A stretch of 10,729 nt of DNA from Blastocatellia bacterium (GTDB lineage: Bacteria > Acidobacteriota > Blastocatellia > Chloracidobacteriales > JADJPF01): contig JAEUQL010000090.1 in the NCBI GenBank assembly GCA_016789295.1, positions 1 through 10,729 of the forward strand, given 5' to 3'. A model generated the notes under the pieces. The model saw only the letters and a program-made list of their open reading frames with translations. It was not told where the DNA came from and searched no databases. The translations under genes were made by a program, and so were the position numbers. This document shows, in pieces, positions 1 to 4,977 of the stretch. Positions within the stretch are counted from its first letter, which is position 1. Every line of letters begins with the position of its first letter.

Positions 1-1
1 C

Positions 2-1246
2 AATTTTGGCCCTCGTGTAGGTTTTGCTTACGCTCTTGGAAAAGACCGTAAGATGGTAGTTCGCGGCGGATATGCAATACTTTATGCTCAAGAGAGCACA
101 GGTATTCCAAACCTTACACAGAACCCTCCAGGTTCTCAACCAACACAGTTCTTCCCAAATGTTCTACCCAATGGGCAGAGGATCAACCTCAGAACTGGAT
201 TTCCAGCACTCAGTGGCACAGTAGATCCAAAGAACTTGCCTGGTGACAGATCGTTTGTGTTTGTAGATCCAAATCGTCGTACACCTTACATCCAACAGTA
301 TCAACTCTCCTTCCAGTACGAGTTCATCAAGAACTATGTACTGAGCGTTGCATATGTTGGAAATCAAGGCCGCAAGCTTCTTGCTTCCCGTCAGCTTGGT
401 TCAAATGGAAATGGAGCCAACCTCTTCCCTGCAGTCAATGGTTTACCACAATTGACCAACATTCAAGCACTTGAGAACCGTGCCGCTTCAAGCTACAACG
501 CACTCCAGCTCAGTTTGAACAAGCGATTCTCCGGTGGTTTGAGCTTCCTCTTCTCTTATGCATACTCCAAAGCTCTGGATGATTCCTCTGGTCCAGACAC
601 CAGATTCCAGAACAATGGTGGTGGTAACCTCAATGGTCCACAAGATCCAAACAACTTGAGAGGTGAACGCTCATTCTCAGTCTTCGATGTTCGTAACGCT
701 TTCTCTGGCAGCGTCGTCTATGATCTGCCATTTGGTAAAGGCAAGAAGTTCCTCAACAATAACTCAATCGCAGAAAAAGTCTTGGGTGGTTTCCAAGTTA
801 ACTTGATCTCGACTATCCGTTCTGGTCTACCTTTCGGTTTGACTACAAACCGAGATGGTGTCAGACCTGAACTAGTAGGCGATCCAGAAGGTCAGAATGG
901 TTTTGGCTTCAATCCAAACGCATTTGCTGCACCAAATGCAGTAGTACGCAATGGACGCACAATCTTCATCGGTAGTGCAGCCAGAAACCTTCTACACGGT
1001 CCTGAGTTTGTCAATTTTGACATTTCAGTATTCAAGAACATCCCGATTACAGCAATCAGTGAGAACTTCAGAGTCCAGCTCAGATTCGAGTTCTTCAATG
1101 CTTTCAATCGTACCAACCTTGGTAATCCAAACTCCAACCTGAACTTTGACGCAAACGGTGTTGTTATAGACGACGGTAACGTTGGTCGTTCAACATTTGC
1201 TCTTCCAAAGAGACAGATACAGGTTGCAGCCAAGATATACTTCTAA
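2..1246 (+). CDS. TonB-dependent receptor, Oar-like, C-terminal beta-barrel part (5' truncated by window)
   Basis: An open frame enters from the left edge and runs 414 codons to TAA. An internal ATG at 53 is not the start, because the upstream codons (NFGPRVGFAYALGKDRK) are the usual conserved run before the RGGY segment of this family. Further family-typical pieces are FDVRNAFSGSVVYDLPFGKG (around residues 232-251 of the visible part), FEFFNAFNRTNLGNPNSN near the end, and a terminal QVAAKIYF. The final phenylalanine is the outer-membrane assembly signature of beta-barrel proteins. Proteins of this family carry an N-terminal carboxypeptidase-regulatory-like domain and a plug, both of which would lie outside the window. 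It probably sits in the outer membrane and takes up or binds large ligands, energised by TonB; the substrate cannot be inferred. No SusD-like partner follows, and the gene ends at a strong terminator. Confidence 0.9.
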   Translation, partial: NFGPRVGFAYALGKDRKMVVRGGYAILYAQESTGIPNLTQNPPGSQPTQFFPNVLPNGQRINLRTGFPALSGTVDPKNLPGDRSFVFVDPNRRTPYIQQYQLSFQYEFIKNYVLSVAYVGNQGRKLLASRQLGSNGNGANLFPAVNGLPQLTNIQALENRAASSYNALQLSLNKRFSGGLSFLFSYAYSKALDDSSGPDTRFQNNGGGNLNGPQDPNNLRGERSFSVFDVRNAFSGSVVYDLPFGKGKKFLNNNSIAEKVLGGFQVNLISTIRSGLPFGLTTNRDGVRPELVGDPEGQNGFGFNPNAFAAPNAVVRNGRTIFIGSAARNLLHGPEFVNFDISVFKNIPITAISENFRVQLRFEFFNAFNRTNLGNPNSNLNFDANGVVIDDGNVGRSTFALPKRQIQVAAKIYF

Positions 1247-1271
1247 TCCAGACTTTTCTGCATTAGAGCTT

Positions 1272-1309
1272 TAAGAGCGTGACTTTCGTCACGCTCTTAT
1301 CTTTTCTTG
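1272..1309 (+). terminator. Rho-independent terminator after the TonB receptor
   Basis: A perfect 12-bp stem (left arm TAAGAGCGTGAC at 1272-1283, right arm GTCACGCTCTTA at 1288-1299) encloses a TTTC tetraloop and is followed by the T-rich run TCTTTTCTT. It lies 25 nt after the receptor stop codon and should end that transcript. Confidence 0.93.
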
Positions 1310-1422
1310 ACACTATTTTCTTTATTTTCAGCACGGAGATTTCACGAAACCAAATCAAAATTAGAGACGTTTACCCTGTTGAAACAATCAAAAAAAGATG
1401 CTAGCAAGAGAGGAAGAGCAAC

Positions 1423-1992
1423 ATGTTCTGCCCAAGTTGTGGAAAAAACTTTATAGAAGAACGAAACTTCTGCAGTAACTGTGGAACAAACCTTCATACA
1501 GTTAGACAGGCTGTTCATTCTACTAACTTACCACCTCCGTCACCTGTTCAGGTTCCCACAGAAATGATCAACAGTCTTTTACCAGAAAGCAACCACAGAA
1601 AATTTAGACGGCTCGCATTCATGGTCTCCGCCATCGGATTCCTACTTACAGTAATAACAAGCATTGTCGGTTCTGCAATAACTGACATTATTCCCTTCTT
1701 TGAACCAATTTTTGCTGCTGCAACCTCTCTTTGTGGAGTAGCTTTTGTCTTTGGTGGCCCAATGGTTTGGCTTTACGGACGCTTGATCTATAAGAAAGAG
1801 GAGCTTCCTCGTGTAGTCTATCTGCAAGTTCCAAACAACTTGGAAACATTGGGAACAAACGTTAATCAACAGCCTCGTCCACTCTTCTCTTCCCCAACAG
1901 GGCCTTTTGGAGAAAATTTTGCGAATTCTCCTGTTGGAAATGAGAGCACAACTTTAAAAATGCCTAACTCTTACAATCGCAACCAATTTTAA
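1423..1992 (+). CDS. Zinc-ribbon membrane protein, function unknown
   Basis: This 189-residue protein opens with a compact zinc ribbon: C3-P-S-C6 and C17-S-N-C20, each pair followed by Gly as in zinc knuckles. A Pro/Ser/Thr-rich linker (about 30-50) follows, then two hydrophobic segments (about 63-87 and 92-118) ending in the basic RLIYKKEELPR. The tail (about 130-189) is polar, Asn/Pro-rich and probably disordered. The layout suggests an inner-membrane hairpin with the zinc ribbon and tail on the same side, probably cytoplasmic. The ATG is preceded by a GAGGAAGAG purine run, which supports this start. The 176-nt gap upstream holds the previous gene's terminator and no convincing promoter. 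The downstream Smr gene starts 10 nt after its stop, so the two are probably co-transcribed. Small proteins of this layout are common in Acidobacteriota (from memory) and have no established role. Confidence 0.85.
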   Translation: MFCPSCGKNFIEERNFCSNCGTNLHTVRQAVHSTNLPPPSPVQVPTEMINSLLPESNHRKFRRLAFMVSAIGFLLTVITSIVGSAITDIIPFFEPIFAAATSLCGVAFVFGGPMVWLYGRLIYKKEELPRVVYLQVPNNLETLGTNVNQQPRPLFSSPTGPFGENFANSPVGNESTTLKMPNSYNRNQF

Positions 1993-2002
1993 AGAGGGCA
2001 CT

Positions 2003-2308
2003 GTGGATATTAGAGATGAAGACGATGTTTATGATGGTGATGAGCCTGTAGTTGTGCCTATTGAAGATTCTATAGACCTACACACATTTCTACCAAGAGA
2101 TGTAAAAGCAGTTGTTGAAGAGTATCTAGAAGAGGCTCATAAACGCGGTTTTACCAGTGTTAGAATTATTCATGGCAAAGGAAAGGGTGTACAGAAAGAG
2201 ATTGTTCGTTCGATACTCTCAAAAAACGACTATGTAAAATCTTTCGCCGATGCAGATGCAATACTAGGAGGACTTGGAGCAACCATTGCAGTCCTAAGAT
2301 ACAACTAA
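2003..2308 (+). CDS. Stand-alone Smr (small MutS-related) domain protein
   Basis: The 101-residue product is almost entirely an Smr domain. An acidic leader (residues 3-14, DEDD-rich) is followed by the IDLHTF motif (24-29, the LDLH position), a helix (30-48), VRIIHGKGKG (53-62, the HGxGxG signature), and a closing GGLGATIAVL strand (89-98). Smr domains in MutS2 and Smr proteins bind or nick nucleic acids, and several act on branched DNA or mRNA. The conserved Asp, His and Gly positions are present, so activity is plausible but unproven. The usual Gly after LDLH is Thr here. Translation probably starts at GTG (2003) behind AGAGGG five nucleotides upstream, because the next in-frame Met lies inside the protein. 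There is no MutS2 ATPase portion and the protein looks complete. It lies 10 nt after the zinc-ribbon gene and ends before a shared hairpin. Confidence 0.9.
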   Translation: MDIRDEDDVYDGDEPVVVPIEDSIDLHTFLPRDVKAVVEEYLEEAHKRGFTSVRIIHGKGKGVQKEIVRSILSKNDYVKSFADADAILGGLGATIAVLRYN

Positions 2309-2388
2309 TAGTTTCTAGCAGCGCGGGAGATTTTAATTTATAAAAAAATTTCATACTTCCGTTTCATATGTGTCTCCCAAACTAGAAG

Positions 2389-2416
2389 AAAGGCGACCCT
2401 TCGAAAGGTCGCCTTT
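2389..2416. terminator. Bidirectional terminator between convergent genes
   Basis: A 10-bp perfect stem (AAAGGCGACC at 2389-2398, GGTCGCCTTT at 2407-2416) encloses an 8-nt loop. It sits between the stop of the plus-strand Smr gene (2308) and the stop of the minus-strand S24-like gene (2418). The A and T residues closing the stem supply a short U tract in both directions, so it probably ends both transcripts. The T tract is short either way, and termination may be incomplete. Confidence 0.8.
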
Positions 2417-2417
2417 A

Positions 2418-2897
2418 CTATTTCTCAGGAAATTTTTCACTTACAACTACTTTGTACCAGCACCCTTCCAGAGCAATACCTTCAATTACCCCTCTGATCT
2501 CCACAGCCGATGGTAAAACCAGTAGATCGTGTGCTTGATCTAGTGCTCTTAGAACTATTCCATTACCACTTATAAATACCCTTCTGATTAAAACTCCTTC
2601 GTCGTGCTTGATAATAGCTATCTGGCCATTTTTCGGCTCTCTAATTCGACGAACCGCAAGCATGTCCCCTGCTGCTGCAATCGTAAACTTGGCTCCTTTG
2701 GCCAGTTCCAGCACTACCCAACCATCTGGCTTTGGACTTAGCCCAGTTATGTCGGCAGGTACTTTGACACGCTTGTCTTCTGCTTCAAATGAAGCATACT
2801 TGCCCAGTCTGGTCTTAAAAACAGAAAATTCTAAACCTAGATCGGAAAGACACTCTTTTATACTGACCCCTTCTACAAGGCGTATTTCTGAAGACAT
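2418..2897 (-). CDS. S24/LexA-like fold protein lacking protease catalytic residues
   Basis: The product has 159 residues from ATG at 2897. A TTG at 2906 would overlap the upstream stop and add three residues; I prefer the ATG because AGGA lies about 9 nt before it. Residues 70-141 read like the C-terminal part of an S24 peptidase: the FTIAAAGDML segment, REPKNGQIAIIK (the 'dependent on / is mandatory' strand pair), GVLIRRVFISGNGIVLRAL, then VEIRGVIEGIAL near the end. LexA-type proteins have GDSM and a VKR lysine; here the serine is absent (GDM, residues 77-79) and the lysine position is Arg105. Cleavage activity is therefore unlikely, and the fold may serve for binding. The N-terminal 60 residues show no recognisable helix-turn-helix. 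The gene follows kdsD by one base (TAA-T-ATG), which implies translational coupling. Confidence 0.75.
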   Translation of the reverse strand: MSSEIRLVEGVSIKECLSDLGLEFSVFKTRLGKYASFEAEDKRVKVPADITGLSPKPDGWVVLELAKGAKFTIAAAGDMLAVRRIREPKNGQIAIIKHDEGVLIRRVFISGNGIVLRALDQAHDLLVLPSAVEIRGVIEGIALEGCWYKVVVSEKFPEK

Positions 2898-2898
2898 A

Positions 2899-3879
2899 TT
2901 AGACAATATCCTGAAGATCGAGAATCCCTATCACTATTTTGCCGTGATCAACAATAGGCAAAGCATTAATATGACAGTCAGACATCAGCTTCTTTGCTTC
3001 TCTTACTAACAAACCTTTTTTAATATACCTGCACGAACGAGTCATCACTTCACCAACTGCTCGGCTACCTATTTCACTGTCTTCTTCCCAGCGTCTACGA
3101 AAATCTCCATCAGTAAAGACTCCAAGCAACCGCTTCTCTGAATCGACTATGCAAGCAAGTCCAGACCTTGCACGGGTGATTGCATTGACTACAACTCTAA
3201 CCTCAGTATTGGAATCTGCCAGAGGACAACGCTCACCTGTCCTCATCAACTCTTCTACCCGACTCATCTGCCTACCCAAAGAACCACCTGGGTGTAACCG
3301 TGCATACTCTTCTGTTGTAAAACCTCTAACCTCAAGTGTCACCAGTGCAAGTGCATCACCTATTGCAAGCAGAGTTGTAGTAGAACTAGAAGGAGCAAGC
3401 TGTAATGGACAAGCCTCTTCAACTTCTCCAATCTCAAGAACAAGGTCTGCATTTACTCCTATCGATGACTGTTCTTTAGCAGTTATAGCAATCTGGTAGA
3501 CTCCTCGGCTACGCAAGTAAGGTTGGAGTTTGATCACCTCTTCACTTTCGCCAGAGTTAGAAAATAGTAGTGCAACATCTCCCAAGCCAACCATCCCTAG
3601 ATCACCGTGCATAGCTTCTGCAGGGTGTAAAAAGAGTGCTGCGATGCCAGTCGATGCAAAAGTTGCTGCTACTTTCTGTGCTATCAACCCAGCTTTACCC
3701 ATTCCTGAGCAGACCACTTTTCCAACACACTCAACCAGCACTGAAATAGCCTTTGCAAAAGAGTGGTTCATTCTCTGCTCGGCATCTTGCAGTGCAACCA
3801 TCTCCATGTGTACTACCCTGCGGCCAAGCTCTACTATCTTTTCGTCACTAAATCTCTCTTCCATAATAGATGGCTGCAA
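2899..3879 (-). CDS. kdsD: Arabinose-5-phosphate isomerase (KdsD/KpsF/GutQ family)
   Basis: The enzyme interconverts ribulose-5-phosphate and arabinose-5-phosphate in the cytoplasm, the first committed step toward Kdo for lipopolysaccharide or capsule. The 326-residue length matches E. coli KdsD (328). A SIS domain covers about 35-200: GMGKAG (59-64), FASTG, HPAEAMHGDLGM (85-96), FSNSGESEEV (106-115), ACPLQLAPSSSTT (156-168) and LHPGGSLGR (195-203). Two CBS domains follow (about 207-266 and 277-326), as in the sugar-phosphate isomerases of this family. The longest frame starts at TTG (3879) behind GATGG; an ATG at 3864 would give 321 residues with little effect on the domains, and the choice is open. 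It is divergent from the UDP-sugar epimerase and heads a two-gene unit with the S24-like gene. KdsD and GutQ/KpsF paralogues cannot be separated from sequence alone, so the LPS role is an inference. Confidence 0.93.
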   Translation of the reverse strand: MQPSIMEERFSDEKIVELGRRVVHMEMVALQDAEQRMNHSFAKAISVLVECVGKVVCSGMGKAGLIAQKVAATFASTGIAALFLHPAEAMHGDLGMVGLGDVALLFSNSGESEEVIKLQPYLRSRGVYQIAITAKEQSSIGVNADLVLEIGEVEEACPLQLAPSSSTTTLLAIGDALALVTLEVRGFTTEEYARLHPGGSLGRQMSRVEELMRTGERCPLADSNTEVRVVVNAITRARSGLACIVDSEKRLLGVFTDGDFRRRWEEDSEIGSRAVGEVMTRSCRYIKKGLLVREAKKLMSDCHINALPIVDHGKIVIGILDLQDIV

Positions 3880-3897
3880 AATACCATCAACAGACTA

Positions 3898-3926
3898 AAA
3901 ATAGCTATTAAAACTTGCTATAACAA
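3898..3926 (-). promoter_or_regulatory. Possible sigma70-like promoter of kdsD (weak)
   Basis: On the minus strand TTGTTA (3926-3921) and TATTTT (3903-3898) are 17 nt apart, each matching four of six consensus bases. Transcription would begin near 3891, about 27 nt before the ATG at 3864 and 12 nt before the TTG at 3879. In AT-rich DNA such a match can occur by chance. Confidence 0.25.
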
Positions 3927-3958
3927 CTATGACTTTTCCTAACTTTTGTGCAATCATC

Positions 3959-3985
3959 TACTCTCTTAAACATTACAAGAGAGTA
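3959..3985. repeat. Perfect 9-bp inverted repeat in the kdsD-epimerase divergent region
   Basis: Arms TACTCTCTT (3959-3967) and AAGAGAGTA (3977-3985) are exact reverse complements around the 9-nt spacer AAACATTAC. The repeat ends 23 nt before the epimerase ATG. No T tract follows on either strand, so it is not a normal terminator. It could be an operator for a dimeric regulator (centre-to-centre arm distance 18 bp, nearly two helical turns) or a leader hairpin hiding purine-rich sequence in the right arm. Confidence 0.7.
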
Positions 3986-4008
3986 CAAAGAAAACTACTT
4001 TTTGGCTT

Positions 4009-4965
4009 ATGAGAAAAGAGAAGGTACTTGTTACAGGTGGTGCTGGATTTATTGGTAGCCATCTCGTCGAAAGATTACTCAAAGAAGGCTTTTTTGTCAG
4101 AGTTTTAGACAATTTCAGTACAGGAGATCAGAACAATCTTACAAAGACTGAACATTTGGAACTGATCGAAGGAGATCTACGTAGCGAGAACGATCTTGAT
4201 AGAGCAGTTGATGGAGTGAGTTTTATCCTCCACCAAGCTGCCCTTGGCTCTGTACCACGATCAATAGACGATCCTCTCACTACACACGAATGCAATGCAA
4301 CTGGAACGCTAAAGCTTTTGTTGGCCGCTAAACAGGCCAAGGTCAAACGTTTGGTATACGCTTCAAGCTCTTCTGTCTATGGTGATACACCCGTACTGCC
4401 AAAAATAGAAACAATGAATACCAATCCACGTTCGCCTTATGCGCTATCAAAACTTGCAGGTGAAATTTATTGCAAATTATTCAACTCACTTTATGGACTA
4501 GAAACCGTCTGCCTCAGATATTTCAATGTCTTTGGTCCACGCCAATCAGCAGAATCACAATATGCAGCAGTAATACCTTGTTTTTTGAAAGCACTCCTTG
4601 AGAGTAGACCTGTAACTATTTATGGTGATGGAGAGCAGACACGCGACTTTACTTATGTTGAAAATGTTGTTGAAGCCAATCTACTTGCAATGACAGCACC
4701 ACACATTCCTGGTGAGATATTTAATATTGCTTGTGGAGAAAGATATTCTGTTAAGAGACTTGCGCAAGAACTTAGCCGAGCTGTTAACTTACCTCTTTCT
4801 GTAGAGTATAGACAAGCAAGGCCAGGAGATGTTAGAGATTCTTTTGCAGATATTAAAAAAGCTGAACAGGCGTTTGGCTACCAACCCAAGATCACCTTTC
4901 AAAAAGCAATAGAAGAAACGGCTAAATGGTCTCTCACAAAAGCTAAAATAGAGAGTCAAAACTGA
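4009..4965 (+). CDS. NAD-dependent UDP-sugar 4-epimerase (extended SDR, WbpP/UDP-GlcNAc 4-epimerase-like)
   Basis: The 318-residue protein is a complete extended short-chain dehydrogenase. It has the Rossmann motif GGAGFIG (10-16), the acidic D34 of LDNFSTG that selects NAD, the SSSS run (119-122) and Y144xxxK148 of the catalytic site, and YFNVFGPRQ (171-179). The HQAALGSVPRSIDDP segment (75-89) closely recalls UDP-N-acetylglucosamine 4-epimerases such as WbpP and TviC, so UDP-GlcNAc/UDP-GalNAc is the likeliest substrate pair; UDP-Glc/Gal or a related epimerisation remains possible. It probably works in the cytoplasm supplying sugars for O-antigen, capsule or exopolysaccharide, which suits the divergent kdsD. 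The ATG lacks an obvious Shine-Dalgarno sequence but places the nucleotide motif at the standard distance from the N-terminus. The gene ends 12 nt before the AAA+ gene and the two are probably one transcript. Confidence 0.9.
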   Translation: MRKEKVLVTGGAGFIGSHLVERLLKEGFFVRVLDNFSTGDQNNLTKTEHLELIEGDLRSENDLDRAVDGVSFILHQAALGSVPRSIDDPLTTHECNATGTLKLLLAAKQAKVKRLVYASSSSVYGDTPVLPKIETMNTNPRSPYALSKLAGEIYCKLFNSLYGLETVCLRYFNVFGPRQSAESQYAAVIPCFLKALLESRPVTIYGDGEQTRDFTYVENVVEANLLAMTAPHIPGEIFNIACGERYSVKRLAQELSRAVNLPLSVEYRQARPGDVRDSFADIKKAEQAFGYQPKITFQKAIEETAKWSLTKAKIESQN

Positions 4966-4969
4966 GGAG
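4964..4969 (+). promoter_or_regulatory. Strong ribosome binding site fused to the epimerase stop codon
   Basis: GAGGAG begins at the second base of the epimerase TGA stop and lies 8 nt before the GTG start at 4978. This decides the AAA+ gene start and indicates that ribosomes finishing the epimerase could reinitiate on the next gene. Confidence 0.8.
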
Positions 4970-4977
4970 ATCTAAAA

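Noticed and set aside
892..1233. Minus-strand frame of 113 codons inside the TonB receptor
   Set aside because: The plus strand carries conserved barrel motifs right through this stretch, so the opposite frame is incidental.
1307..1335. Perfect TTGACA as a -35 box for the zinc-ribbon gene
   Set aside because: No -10-like hexamer occurs 15-19 nt downstream (AGCACG at 17 nt), and the hexamer overlaps the T-rich end of the terminator.
1379..1407. TTGAAA and TAGCAA as a promoter for the zinc-ribbon gene
   Set aside because: The -10 matches only three of six bases and transcription would begin at the ribosome binding site.
2608..3009. Plus-strand frame of 133 codons across the S24-like gene and the kdsD end
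   Set aside because: It is antisense to two coupled genes with better start signals and recognisable domains; its composition is that of a shadow frame.
3149..3898. Long plus-strand open frames opposite kdsD (116 and 122 codons)
   Set aside because: They are antisense shadows of a strongly recognised SIS-CBS gene; their Ser/Thr/Pro-rich translations match no family and no ribosome site precedes them.
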